DNA from: Chaetorhynchus papuensis
Taxonomy: Eukaryota; Chordata; Aves; Passeriformes; Rhipiduridae
Reading direction: 5' to 3'
Assembly (NCBI GenBank): GCA_013396525.1
Contig: VWYX01000254.1
Location: forward strand, 784,242-848,241
Length of the DNA: 64,000 nucleotides
Positions 10,364 through 22,313 of the stretch are shown here, piece by piece (the stretch's first letter is position 1; each line of letters begins with the position of its first letter). Below the pieces are notes generated by a model, which saw nothing but the letters and a program-made list of their open reading frames with translations, made no database searches and was not told where the DNA came from. Made by a program: the position numbers and the translations under genes.

Positions 10364-13300
10364 AGAGCAAACGTGAGAGAGAGAGAATGGCTCCCTGCAA
10401 CAACCCCCAGCCCCTACCAGGGACTTCCCAAGCCTGATTGACCGTCCCCAGTTTATTTCCTGTGACATGTTCATTCTTTCATTCTTCCCTTGGAGCCAGG
10501 TAAACCCTCAGGATCCCTCGGGCAGTGCTGCGAGGAGCTCCCAGAGTTGGTTATTTTTGTTTGTTTTTAACCTGCCAGCCACTGGTTTGATGCCACCTTA
10601 TTCTTGTGCTGTGGAAGGCAATGAGACATCAGCCCCTGTTCACCCTCTCTGTATGACTCCTGAGCTTATAGACCCTTAGCACATCTCCCCTGTCATTCAA
10701 CTCCCAACGTGAGAGGCAAGACAAATCCTGCTTAGCTGTTTCCTGTGTGGGTTAATTTCCCTGAACTTTCCTCTAAGGACAAGGCCCATTGAGCCAGTGC
10801 TGAGGGGTGGAGAGCTTGGTAAAAATGAACTTACAAACCGTGAGTGTTTCTGCAAAGCCTCTGGGAAGGTGAGATATCTCATCCCACTGGGAGGGGAAGG
10901 GGAGGCACCAGGACATGAGCTTGGAAAGGAGATTTTTGTAGCTAGCTCAGTGTGCTGAATTACTGCTCCTGTGTGAATTTTTGTTCCTGAATGCTGTGGC
11001 AGGTATTAGTATATTGGGATTGTAATTAGGAGGCAGGACAACCAGGGGTTTTATGTATGTGTCTTTTGTTATTTAAATCTTCTACATACAGTCAAAGCCA
11101 GCTCTGGAGCTGCCTGTGCTGGCTTGGCAGCTCTTGTCTAACTCCAGTGAAACCCATTTAAATCACGGAGACTCTTGAGTCTCCTCGCTGTCACAGCCCC
11201 CTGCTACAACAAGAGAACCAGAAAAACTTCTCTACTGCCTCTGGTTCAGTTAAGCAAATGTGGTTTGGGTTTGCGTGTGGGCTGGAGGATGGGGTTGTGT
11301 TGGGTAGGGTCACAGATGTCCAGTGCATCCCCAGGCTTACAGGCAGCAAGTCTCAGCCATTTCTAGAGAAAAAAAAAAAAAAAAAAATCTGGAAAAAAAA
11401 AAAAAAAATCAAAGAAATGAAGTAAAACATCAAGCTAAAGAAAAAGAATAGATTGTGATGGCTTTGTGGGATTAGAAACACATTTCCTAGACAGCCTTTA
11501 ACTCCCTAATTCACTGCCAGTGCCCTCAGACCTTGCACATGAATGGAAAGCAGGACTTAGAGAAACGTGGCACAAGGGGCTGGAATGCTGGGGTGTTGCC
11601 ATCAGCCCCTCAGAGCAGCTGTAGCTGAGCAGGGGTTTCAGAACAGTAAAAGGCCACTTTAGAGAGCCACGCTGAGGCCTACCCTGAGCTCCACTGGGAT
11701 TCCTTGACATGACGTTTTCCCTTCCCTTGGGGACATATTAAAAGCATTTATCCACCTGTGCCATGTGGGCTGGGGGCTGCTGTGGGACAGCGTGTCCGTG
11801 TGTGCGGCTCCAGGCATGGCTGGCAGGGGCTCAGGTGCTGCCTCTGCCACAGGGGCTCCACACATTTTAGTGCATTTCAGCTAGGACCCCTTGGACACAC
11901 ATCCTGAGCACACAAGCAGCGTTTTCTCGATATTGGTCTGGCAGCAGACGGATTGAGCAGCGACTAATTCCTCTTTTCTTGAAAGCAGACCAAGCCTCAG
12001 CGCCCGAATCTCTCATTAAACAAGCAGATTTACTGCCTTCTAATTTCCTATAGATTTTGCATTAGCCTCTTATCTGCTGTGCCTCCCACAGCAGGCTGGA
12101 GGAGTCTGCTCCCCATCCGGGTGGCAAACAGTGTCAGGACTCCAAGCACATTTAGTGGGCGCGGTGGCTGCCGGGTGGCACTGACCACTGACTTTAGTAG
12201 GTGAGGACACAAGCTGTAGCTGCCATAAAGGAAAACCTCCGGGTCTTAGGTTCATTTTACCCAAATCTGTCAGAGACTTAACATCTTTGTCTGCATGTAA
12301 TTAAAAAGAGGACATGAGAGGACGGGGAATTAAGTGGATAGGCAGCAGCACAGACCGATGGGGTGACTGCTGAGACAACCAAGAGAAACATAACCATAAG
12401 AAACACAGGAAAAAACATTAAAAATAGCTCCAGTTTTTAGGGCCACACAGGGCAAGCCCTAAAGAAATTGAAGGGAGGGTCGCAAATCCATTAAAACTAC
12501 TTACAGCACTGTGAGAACAGGGGCAGTGTAATATTTTCCCCTGCCACTTCAGCCCCCTGTCACGAGTAAGGGGGATGGATGGTGAATGGTGTCTGCCAGG
12601 CAGTGGGATAAGGTGCTGGGAGGGGGCTCAGGAGAGGTGGGTTTGCTGGGCCAGCTCGCAGTAGAACATTGCTGTGATCACTGCAGCCCTGGTGGGAGCA
12701 GCAGCACGCACGGATGCCTGGGACGGGCTGGGCGCTGGAGCAGGGCAGGCAGTGCGGGCTGGCTCCGGCTTCTCTCCCGGGAATGGTCCCGGCTGGGCAT
12801 GGACAGGGCGGTGGCTCCTCCCCGCTGGCCTGGCAGCTGCCTGCTCTGCCTCCAGCCCCATCTGACCCCGCCAAGAGAGAGCTGAAATTCAGTCTCCTGC
12901 TGTCCATTGGGAAGAAACCATGAGAAAACAGCAGTGCTGCGAGTCAGAAAAGAGTCTGTTTACATCTTTGGTAGAGTGGATGAAAGCACCCAACCAGCCC
13001 TGTTTATTTTAGCAAATGTTTTATGGATGGTCCGGAATTTTCATTAAAGTGTTATTTTAAAATTTTCTTCTCCTCTTTCTGAATCAGGAGATAGTGGAAA
13101 GCGAAGGACAACCTCCTGAGACCTGGTGTGGAGTGTCTAACAGGGTAATTAACCCACGTTCTCTAAGAAACTCTCCTTCAAGTCTCACAACTTCAAAGAA
13201 AAACCCCACAGTACCTCTGGCTGCAGGGTGTCCGTGTCTTGCTGTCTGACATTTCATGCAAAGGGGATTCATTCTCCCACATCCAAGCTGAAATTCCCCA

Positions 13301-13859
13301 GGTACTAATCAGTGATCTCACATTTTCAGCTTGAAATGATTTGTGTGAAAGCCATTAGACGGTAGGAAGCGGGGTGTATGAGAGAGTTCTCACCCAGCCT
13401 TTCCAAAGAGGAAGTAATTTTTTATTTGCATTCCTTGCCTGGTGACATTTAGGATTTTTGCCCCCAAATTTTAAGCAGTAGAGGGAACTGGACCACCCTG
13501 TGCTTCAGCAGTGTTAGAAACAAAATCTGGCTGTTGAGTGTTTGTGTGTTGTCTTAGACCTGAGGTTCTGTGCTGAGATATCTTCTTTAGTGGAAATTAA
13601 ATAACATACAGTTGCCCCTGTCTACAAGGCTCATTACTGTCTGTCAGTTCTGACCATTATATCCACTTAAAATACCACAGGGAGAGCTTATTGGGATTCT
13701 TCTGATATACTATTCCTCCAAAAGTCAATCAAAAACCAATCTAGTGCACTTAAGGCTTTTACTGCTTTGCTGAAGACAATCTCCCAGTATCGGCTAATCT
13801 GCACAGCCTGCTCCGATCGCACAATGATTTTTGAGGGCGTGTGAGAAGAGATTACCTAC
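10364..13859. other. Noncoding, no gene recognised
   Basis: No gene is supported. Features seen include two adjacent A-tracts at 11369-11408, a moderately AT-rich TAAT-containing patch around 11940-12075 that could be regulatory, and a GC-rich segment at 12690-12880. That GC-rich segment opens frames on both strands at once, a sign of composition and not of coding. No splice-bounded open segment was noticed here. Confidence 0.45.
11369..11408. repeat. Paired poly(A) tracts
   Basis: Nineteen A at 11369-11387 and sixteen A at 11393-11408 are separated by TCTGG. No retroposed gene or SINE body is recognisable upstream and no target-site duplication was found. Only the simple repeat is annotated. 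Confidence 0.9.
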
Positions 13860-13990
13860 CTGTTTGTAAATGAGAAAAATGGCTCGCTTTCCCTGGGCTC
13901 TGGGTGTGCCATCAGAGGTGACAAATGCAATTACTCCTCCTTCTCCAGCCGGAAGCGGGGAATAACCCGCATGCAACGTGTTAGTTTGGG
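13860..13990 (-). other. Candidate internal coding exon
   Basis: On the minus strand this 131-base segment is open in one frame. It ends with AAACAG|GTAGGTAAT, a near-perfect splice donor (intron starting at 13859 and running downward). A cytosine/thymine-rich stretch ending in GCACAG immediately precedes it and could be an acceptor, although it is not a strong one. The 43 codons give a balanced peptide containing 'GGVIAFVTSDGTPRAQGKRA' and then 'IFLIYKQ', less skewed than most chance frames here. I recognise no family. If it is an exon it starts in phase 2 and ends on a codon boundary. The same DNA contains GACAAATGCAATTAC, a POU/homeodomain-like string, so a noncoding regulatory element explains it equally well. 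Confidence 0.22.
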
Positions 13991-14230
13991 CTGTGCCACA
14001 AATTCAGCGGGAAGTTGGTGGGTGGGAGGGAACCATCGGTGGGATCAGCAGGATCAGTGGGATCAGCTGGTCGGGGAGGTGAGCAGCAGGCAGTGGAGCT
14101 GAGTTATTTCCCCGAGGTGCTGGTATGTGAGGCAGACTCCAGCGTGGGAGGGGAAGGGTTTGTTTTCAGAGCAGCTAATAGTCCCAAAGCGTCCCGAGGG
14201 CCTGTGCATCGCTGTGCTCTGCAGTCAGGG

Positions 14231-14273
14231 CAGGGAAACAGGGAATCAGGGAAACAGGGTAACAGGGAAGCAG
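14231..14273. repeat. 8-bp tandem repeat (CAGGGAAA)n
   Basis: Five consecutive octamers occur: CAGGGAAA, CAGGGAAT, CAGGGAAA, CAGGGTAA and CAGGGAAG, followed by CAG. The copies are slightly diverged. The tract lies inside a GC-rich segment with open frames on both strands that are not considered genes. Confidence 0.9.
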
Positions 14274-14488
14274 CAGAGGCACAGCAGGGTGCGTGGAGAG
14301 AGACAGCCTGCCAGAGCGAGGGGACAGACTGTGAGTGATGCTTCCTGCAGATGGAGGGATGGATGGACAGATGGACAGGCACAGCACTGCCCGGTGAGAG
14401 TGCCAGAAGGGTTAAGAAAATATTCACAGACCTATTGAGGGTCTGTGAACTTCTAGGACACTTCTCAGGGGTGGAGCAGCACCCTCCC

Positions 14489-14560
14489 TGTCACAAAGAT
14501 GGAGAAACCAAGGCACAGAACAGTTCAGCAATTAGCACAGATAGGTTAGAGAAAAACCAA
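14489..14560 (+). mobile_element. Probable MIR SINE remnant
   Basis: The run 'agatggagaaaccaaggcac' followed by 'agaacagttcagcaattagc' matches the order of the MIR core (ACAGATGAGGAAACTGAGGCACAGAGAGGTTAAGTAACTTGCC) with several substitutions. MIR is an ancient tRNA-derived SINE of amniotes, and only highly diverged copies are expected in birds. No tRNA-related head or LINE-like tail could be delimited, so the ends are approximate. Confidence 0.5.
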
Positions 14561-14955
14561 AGAAGAGAACAGAGAGATCCTTGCTCCCTGTCCTGCTTTA
14601 GTGAAAACAGTGTCCCTTTTCTCCCTCAATTTAAAAGTAAGTTTAATTTCTACATTTTCAAGACATGTAGTGTCTCTGATTGAGGGTTGTGTACTGGTAA
14701 TTAACATCAGTCTGGCTTCCAGATGGCACAGAAATCCTCCATGGATCCTCCCACCATCCATAACCCAGGTACTCCGGCACTGCTGGTGTTCTCACTCACC
14801 CTGATGGGCTCAATGCCTTTGAAGAGAGACAGCCCACACTGTGCCCTTTCTCTTCTAGCCCTCTCATAAAGCCAGGGATCTCCTTCTCTGCCAAAATTCC
14901 CAACTCAAGCATCAATTTATGCATATTTCATGCATAACTGAGGTATCCTCTGCAC

Positions 14956-15003
14956 AGCTGTACAGAGCTGTACACAGTTGTACAGTTGTACATAGTTGTA
15001 CAT
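14956..15003. repeat. AGYTGTACAN tandem repeat
   Basis: Five tandem units occur: AGCTGTACAG, AGCTGTACAC, AGTTGTAC, AGTTGTACAT and AGTTGTACAT. The unit is 10 bases, with one copy shortened to 8. Each contains the palindrome TGTACA or its core GTAC, so the array can form small hairpins. It produces the alternating Cys/Thr/Val peptide of the minus-strand frame at 14912-15304, which is not considered a gene. Confidence 0.9.
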
Positions 15004-16250
15004 CTGAACAGAAGGCAGATTTCCCCATGTACAGCTCATACTGAGACAGAGAATTGCAGTGGTGGGGCTTGGGACAGCCTAAACACCAGTGTTGTGTGGG
15101 TATAGCAGTAGTGTGTTGTCTTTTGGTTGTTAGAAATGACTGGTGCCCTTCACAAACTCCTTTGGGGCTCAAGTATGCTCCACCCTGCCAGAGAAAAACA
15201 TTTCTTCCTTTCCTGAGCTCTGTTCTGACAATTTTCATGCCAGGTTGTGCACGTACTCTGTCAGCACATTTAGTGGTGTTAGAATGTGTTAGGGAGCAGG
15301 ACATCTCCTGTGACGTTTCAGGGTCCCATTTGTTATATCCATGGCTTAATCTCCCAGTTTCTGCTTCTCTTTCCCTTAGGTGAACCTGGAACCACCCTCT
15401 GCTAACTCAAGGTGGAGTTTCCTTGCCATAGGGGTTTTTCCAGGGGACAGAAAGGCACAGAACAAATGCGGTGTCACCTGAGGTTAAACTGCTCCAGACC
15501 TGCCTTCAGAGTCCTTCCCTCACTGCTGGCAGGGATGGGCTGCATGAGACCACAGAATGCTTTGAGCCCAGAGAGGGATGGACTCATCTTACCTGCTCCT
15601 TGCTTTCCTTAGAGGTTTATTGAGTAATATTTCATATTTTTCATGATTTAACCATCAGTCTGAACATTAGGCTACTTATTTCTCTAATTCCATTCTGGCC
15701 ATACTCTTGTAAAACCTCATGTTTCTCATTACAAAATATTAAACACACAGGCTTCTGTGACATTTATGTGTGATACTATTTTGGAAGCACAATAAAGAGA
15801 TCATTGTATCCCAGATGGCTCAATGAGAAACGTGGTTCCTAATTTGAGTAACACCTCTCGGCCCCTGTAGAGGTTTTCCCTTCCAGGTGTGTGCCTTGGG
15901 AAGCACCAGAGCAGCAGCAGCCCTGGCAGCAAGGGCGGGTGAACAGATGCAGCCCAGCCTGCACTCACAGTTCATCGCTGGGGCTCTGTTGCCTTCAACA
16001 GAGAAATCAGAACGACCGAGGTTCCTCCCTTCCTCCCCAGCCTGGAGGGAAGTGTCTGTCTCTGAAGCTAGCAGAGGGGGAGACTAATCACTCCTGTCCT
16101 GCTGATTACTCAAAAGCAGAGGCTGACTTTCTAAGCTTGCGATTTTGCATGTCCCTGCACAGACACGGCGTCTGACAGCACGGCAGAGTTTGATGTGTTT
16201 ATCCACAGCTCCCTGGGACATAGAGGAGTGTGTTCCTCTCTTCTACTTCT

Positions 16251-16287
16251 GTTTTATGGATGAGGAGTGGAGCAGAGACGCTAAAGC
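16251..16287 (+). mobile_element. Possible MIR core fragment
   Basis: The string 'ttttatggatgaggagtgga' followed by 'gcagagacgctaaag' resembles the MIR core segment TTTTACAGATGAGGAAACTGAGGCACAGAGAGGTTAAG with a two-base gap and several substitutions. It is weaker than the copies at 14.5 and 22.3 kb. Confidence 0.33.
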
Positions 16288-17269
16288 TCAGCCTGACTGT
16301 CTTGACAGCAGCCATCAAAGAAATCCACAGTGGAGAAAGGAGCCTGTCACCGAGTGTTTCTCCTCCACGCAGAGAAGCCCTGCAGCACTGGCCATAGGGA
16401 CACTGGGAGCACCAGGAAAGGCTCCATCTGGGTCTGGGGAAGCATCTCCCTGCCTGGGCAGACCCATGCTGCTCAGAGGTCACCTACCTGGAGTTCATAT
16501 CCCAGGTGCTCCCCTCCTGGTCACTCCACCAGGGAGGAGGATAGATAATGACCTCGTTGCCTCCTTTCTACCATCTTCAGTACATTCTGCAGGGGAAAGT
16601 CATGCCACAGCTCTGTGCACCATGCAGCCAAATCCAGCTGTTGTAAATGCTTAATGAGGCGTAACTGGGTGGTCACATGTTTGGTTTGAACTGCTAAAGC
16701 CTGCATTTGCAGTTGAAAACTCAAATAGTGTAAAAATTGTAAAGTGACTCATAGAATGACTAACATGACATCTGTATAGACTTCAGGAGACATTTTCTAC
16801 CCTTTTCATACCCAATCACAGATTAATTCATCAGTTTGATAAAATAAAAAGTAATTAATATATTTCTGTCATGTATCTCCTTGCAGTCAGAATGATAAAA
16901 TATTCACAAGAGAGGTGGCTTGGAAACACGAACTTGATGAAGATGATTTAAAAAGAAAGAAACTTTAATTAAAGTCTAGAAAGGTCATTGAGTCCTACCA
17001 TCAGATAATGGTGAAATTATAAAACAGATGGCAAATGTCCCCAAGAAGAAGAGAAGCAGTGGTCTGGAAAAAAAGAAAGAGCTACTACTAACAAAGTAAA
17101 ACTTAACTCAGCACAGGCATTGCTTTAACAGCCTGGAGGACAAGAAGAAGTGGCCAGACAATTTGGACTTGAACGAGAGTTTTTGACTGCTATTAAAAGT
17201 ATTTAACTTATGGAGAAGGACACCGTATTTAGATTTGTCTCAGTCATTTCACTGATTTCTTTTTTTCAG

Positions 17270-17358
17270 ATACAGTGTGGCCGAGGAAGATCCTCTGGGG
17301 TCTCCAGAGAGAGCAAACCTGAGTTGATTTGAAACCTCATTCCAGAGGAAAGCTAAAG
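17270..17358 (+). other. Candidate noncoding exon
   Basis: An 89-base segment is bounded by two good splice-like sites. The acceptor side reads 'actgatttctttttttcag' directly before 17270, a long T-rich tract and CAG. The donor side reads CTAAAG|GTGAGGAC at 17359. All three forward frames contain a stop (TGA) within the segment, so it cannot be an internal coding exon. If transcribed it would be a long noncoding RNA exon or an untranslated exon. There is no CpG-rich promoter nearby and no partner exon could be identified. Chance pairs of acceptor and donor do occur in a window this long. Confidence 0.25.
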
Positions 17359-20282
17359 GTGAGGACCAACAGACGCAGATATTCTTAGGTAACTGTTCAG
17401 AGCTGAATCTTGGAGTCAAAAGGTCTTGTGGGCAAATCTGTGTGTCTTAATCCCACTGCTGGATGAGCTATGTGTGCTTGGGAAGGGCTGTGGTCTGGAC
17501 CATGGCATGGTCATCCCAGGGGGCATGACACCTCAAACTAACCTTCACCTCTAACCAGAAACCTTTACTTTTCTGGAAGACTATGGGCTGAGACAAGAAT
17601 AGGAAAGTCAAGCAGATACGGAAGCTCTAAGACCACAGTGAATGCATAATTTTTGGCTGAAAAAGCAGGGATATCCAGCTTGCCCCATGGCTTAGATGTT
17701 ATCTTGCATGTTGTAGGACGGTGTGACCTGGTCTAACGCAATATTTGTGTGGAGGAATTGTGTAATCTATGTGCAAACTTGGTGCTGTCAAGGTCTTATA
17801 TCCCTGCTGTCTTTGAGGGAAATAAGGAGATTTCAAAAAACCAGAAAACTGGAGTACTTTTAATCACCCTGTGATTACTATAAAGTGTGGGCTGCTGCTT
17901 CCCCAGAAATCCCACTGCTGCTCCCAGAGCCTTGTTCGGGTCTCGGCATTATGGAAGGCCAGGTTCAGGGTTGCTCATGCAACCCTAATTCACCATGATA
18001 CCATCTTCACTTATGCTGTCACAATCTATTTCTTCCACTAGAGCCTGCCTCAGCTGAGGCAGAGGAGGGATGGTACTCACTTACTGAGCAGCTATTGCAG
18101 ACACTTGGCTCCTTATCACTCCACACACAGCCCCAGGCAGGAGCTCCTGTTGGCTTTAAGCTCTCCTAGGTTTTTCTTGTGCCCACTGCTGCCAGGTGAG
18201 TAATGGAGGGATGGAGAAATACTAAGAGCAGAGGTTTGCAAGGAGGCTGAGTACCTGCCTGCAGAGCACCTGAATTGTCAGAGTACTTCACCTCTCACAG
18301 CTCCCACTGTCCTGTGGTACCCAAGAGGGTTCAGCCCTTATCCGAAGCAGACCTCTAAGCTTGGGGGACTGAGATCCCCTGAGTGGACTGAGCCATGCTG
18401 AGCCCATTGCCAGTAGCAGGAGAGGGAACTGGGGGTATTACACCATGATCCCAGCTAAAACAAATGGATTTCTCTTCTCCTCCCAGCTTTCTAACCTTGC
18501 AGGCAGAGGAGGCAGTAAATGCTCTCCTTGGCTGCCTGGCATTGACTTGCACCTCAAACACGTTTGTTATGGTGAGCAATGCCGTGGTGGAGGAAATGTC
18601 AAGTGGCTACATAATGAAACATGCCAACAAAATATATATACACCAAACAGTATTCCCAGGGTCTCATGCTTCACCAACAGAACAGTAGGGCACTTTGCAA
18701 AGGCATCCCATTGATTTCAGCTGAGGACAGGTTTCTCTCATCATCTGAGTCAGCCTTGATGTTGCCGACTATCAAACATCATCCTTGGCACCTGTCTCAG
18801 GCTCTCAGCAGGGGGACCTGCGATTTGAAATGATGGTCTCAGACATTTAAATCACAGATCCTTCTCCCACCCTGTAGATAAAAGCAGGTGAAGACAGGCA
18901 AAACTAAGCTGTGACACACGCTACCCGTCAGGGTGGGCTGAGGGAGACAAACCAGGTTCTGCCCGCGGTTATCCACACAGCTCCTCTGCCCAGTGTGACC
19001 CCTCCTGAAGCAGAGCTGGCTGAATGGGTTGTTAGTCCCTGAGCTACTGTATTTCTCAGGGATTTCTTCAATACTTAAAACATTAACCAAGAGAAACAAC
19101 AATTTTCGAGGATATCATGGGCTGTAACGTGGCAGACACAGATGCATACGCCCCATACAGGAGTCCTGCTAATTGTGGCCGGGAGGGCAGCACTGCAGTA
19201 AAATTGGTCTGTGAACTTCAGCTGGAGCCTGGCTCATAAAACCATCTTCAAATGGCCCCAAGTGAGCTCTGCATCCTCTGACCCAGCACCCTCTCTCCTT
19301 TCAGTCCTCTCTGTGCTTCAGCACTGCCTCTCTATCACAAAAAGAAAGACTGAGCCAGTTTTAATGTGCAGTGTTTCATTTGTGTGACTCGCATATGAAA
19401 GATCAAAGGTGGGCTAACAGGGCTGCTCTCTTCCCTGACATCCTCAGCATCCCCTTGGCTAGCCAGGATACTAAAGACAGATGACAGCATAGACCAAACT
19501 CTCTTGGTTATCTTTTGGGCACACATTGGATGAACTGAGGCAGACAGAAACCAGATCTACATGCCTCTTTCTTTTCTCTTTTTGAAGGAAAATCGTGCTC
19601 CCAGGGAATGGGGATCTAACACAACAGAGTTTGAATGTACTTTTTTTGTTTTCTATAGTAATTAGTTGAGTTTCTTTTGGTTTGTCTTTTATCTGTTATC
19701 TCATGTCTACTACATTTTCCAGAAAGTTTCTTTGATTTGCACTGCATTATAGATTCTAAAGGAAATAACTTCCCTTCCTTTTGCCTATTTAAATTGGTTA
19801 ATGTGTTTAAACATTTTCTCCCCCTGCCAAAGGCAGTATAAAAGAAGGACTTTGGCAGTGCTGTCCTTGGGGCAGCTCACTGCTTTCATGTACATACCCG
19901 TGTGCACAGTTTCCCTCCATCACGTATAACATTCCATCATCTGAAATGGGTCATTTAGTTATACTTTGTAAAAAAAAAGGAAATTTGAAAGCTGTTGCTT
20001 AAGGGATCTTTTTGTCATTTTAAGCCCCAGCTAATGCTCTTAAAAGAAAACAAAACTTACTGTTATTGTATCCTAAAACACAACTCTTATTTCAGAATTA
20101 CACCTAAGGAGAACTTAAGACGTGCCAGAAGTTTTGAGATTTTGAGGAAGGAAAGCTGAAAATGAGCACATTTTTTGCAAATTCCCCTTCATCCTCTTTG
20201 CAGATCCACTTTATGTGACAGGAGGAATAAAAACAAGACTTGCAGGAAATTTCAAGTGGACTTCAATAAAAAAATAAAATGG

Positions 20283-20297
20283 TTTTTTTTTTTTTTT
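20283..20297. repeat. Poly(T) tract
   Basis: A run of fifteen T follows an A-rich sequence (AAAAAAATAAAATGG). No SINE or processed pseudogene body was recognised next to it. Confidence 0.85.
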
Positions 20298-20449
20298 CCA
20301 CTGTAAATGAATGACAAATGCTGTTTGAGATTGACTTCAAAGGAAAATACGGGCGGGCACCTTTCCACGGGTGTTCACACCTGCAACACGTTTCCCAGCT
20401 CAAGTGATTCATCTCCAACAGAGCAGGAGAATTTGTTCCAGATACGAAT

Positions 20450-20472
20450 GGGGGGGGGGATCAGTCCCCCCC
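20450..20472. other. G-run/C-run hairpin
   Basis: Ten G (20450-20459), the spacer ATCAGT and seven C (20466-20472) form a perfect seven-pair G:C stem with a short loop. It may act as a structural or replication-pausing site. No terminator function is implied in a eukaryotic setting. Confidence 0.7.
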
Positions 20473-22313
20473 AAAGGCCATTTGCATCCAAAAGGAACAG
20501 ATTCCCGTTGGGTCCGGCTCGGTGGAGGAGCATTTGCGGGCATTAGCATATGTGCATGCTCGGGGACAGAGCTGAGCCGGTGTTTGGTGCTGCCGGCACA
20601 AAGGATGCTGAAAGGCTTCCCGCCGAGGGCTGCACAGCACCTGCCCAGGTGGGACCGAGCAGCTTCTCCTGCAGGACTTAAATCACTCGCTAATGGCTTT
20701 CAAGCACAGGAGATGGCTGCACCTGGCCACCCAACTGCGTATTTGCATCTCCAAAGAGAGGAGAGTTCTCCCCAACCCCGCCGGAAAATTGGCGGAATTG
20801 CCTCCTGTTGGAGGGGCATCAGTGGTGCTGGGACTAAAGGAAGCTTGATTTTAAGGAGGGGGAGCAACAGACTGCATCAGTTCTTGATTATTCCCTCCAC
20901 CCCCACCATCAAAGTGTGAATGCATTTCTGTGTTCTCAGTTTGCGTCCTGTGAACGAGGTCCTGGTGAGGTAAATATCACCACACTGTTGACTTTTCCTG
21001 TTGGTTTTAAACCTTTCAACAACTATAAGAAATGACCTTTTATTTCTTTTGTGAGGGGGGCTGGTGGTGTATGTTTTTATGGACTTTCGAAATACGATGG
21101 TTCACTTTAGAACGCCTTTTTTTTTGTTGTTGTTGTTTAATTTAACCTGGCTTGTGTTAAGTGCGATTTCAAAGTGATGACCTAAAATCAGGATATTAAT
21201 TTCTCTGGTGCAGTGATCTCTCATGCTGTGCGTGAACCCAGTCTGGCAGTGCTCTGAACCCAGCGTTTTTGGTGAGGTGTGCAGGTGAAATTTCAGGGCA
21301 TGTTTGAATCCAAAAGCATGAATAAGTCTGCAATAGGGATACAAATACATGCATGAGCACAGAGAGAAGTGGATGAAATGTAATCGTTGTGACACACACA
21401 GTGAATGCCAAATAAATACCAAGTAAATACATTTATGTCCAGAAAGAGTACAGTGTGCTGCTAAAAGAAGCAATGCCTTTTAATCTGGTTATATGGGATG
21501 TATCATTATGTCATTACAATGTACTTATCACCAGGTGGATGTGAGAGATAGCAATGTAAGTACATCTCGTTTATTAACTCATCCTTATGGTATAAGGCCA
21601 AATAAACACAACGTATTCATAGCCATGTAAAATCTCTCCTACTTACCAGCTCATCATCTCGCTTCCTATCTCAGCAGAAAATGTCCTCTCTCTTACTGAA
21701 ACTTCTTGGCTCACACTTCTTACTTAGGTGAATGATTCGGCCCTTTAGCTTATCAGATGTGACGTGGGGATGGAGCCTGTGTGAAAATGCCTGGCCTAAA
21801 ACAGACCAGAGGAAACGAGTCTGGGAGGGTTTTTATGAAGTGATGGTGTTGATTCCCTGGCTGTGAGTAAGGACTGGCAACGCCTGTGCCATGCTTGTGG
21901 AAATTTCACTGCTACCCTGACGACTCTGGTAAGAGAAGAGGGGCAGAGCAAAGCCGAACTGGATCCATCCCAACACCCCCAGTGAGGGATTAGGGCAAGC
22001 TGGTAGTGAGGGGGGCAAGCCCAGGGCATCAAGCACCTCCATGGCTGCAACTGCAAGACAGCAGTGTTGAAGGAGGGGTAGCAGCACATTTTTGCTCTTT
22101 ATTTTGATCTCTCCTTGCTTCTGGTAGTGCCTAGGGTGGCTAAAGTACAACTTGTCTACACGTGTACATGGAGATGGTACTGAGATGTTATTTTTTTCAT
22201 TGCAGTAGCAAATTGTGGAACACTGAAGGCTATGTGACAGCAAGAGATTTGTCACAGTCACCTTTTAATATCAGTGTCTGTTTTCAAGCCCTCTCTGAAG
22301 TTGTGTTGACGCC

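Larger units (their letters stand above)
13991..17269. other. Noncoding with MIR relics and small repeats
   Basis: Apart from the separately listed repeats, nothing gene-like is supported. The 169-codon plus frame at 16145-16654 has no domain, and a 94-codon minus frame lies across the same DNA. Donor-like strings on the minus strand near 15593 (CAG|GTAAGA) and 16490 (CAG|GTAGGT) are not paired with convincing acceptors. The interval 16740-17220 is AT-rich and closed in all frames. Confidence 0.45.
17359..22313. other. Noncoding, scattered regulatory-like patches
   Basis: No gene is supported. A CAG|GTGAGTAA donor-like string lies at about 18194-18201 but has no clear open segment before it. 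The 182-codon frame at 20371-20919 lies in GC-rich DNA and shows no family signature. Around 20340-20760 the CpG content rises locally and octamer-like ATTTGCAT strings occur, which could be regulatory. The segment 21140-21440 is nonrepetitive and contains AGGTGTGCAGGTG, a T-box/E-box-like pair of half-sites. Confidence 0.42.

Noticed and set aside
12560..12923. Cluster of frames on both strands in GC-rich DNA
   Set aside because: High GC removes stop codons on both strands. No signal peptide, domain or paired splice sites.
18190..18201. CAG|GTGAGTAA donor-like string
   Set aside because: No acceptor-bounded or open segment precedes it convincingly; an isolated donor match is expected by chance.
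20371..20919. 182-codon plus frame
   Set aside because: It lies in locally GC-rich DNA where stops are rarer. The peptide is rich in Arg, Gly and Ser without motifs, and another plus frame overlaps its start.
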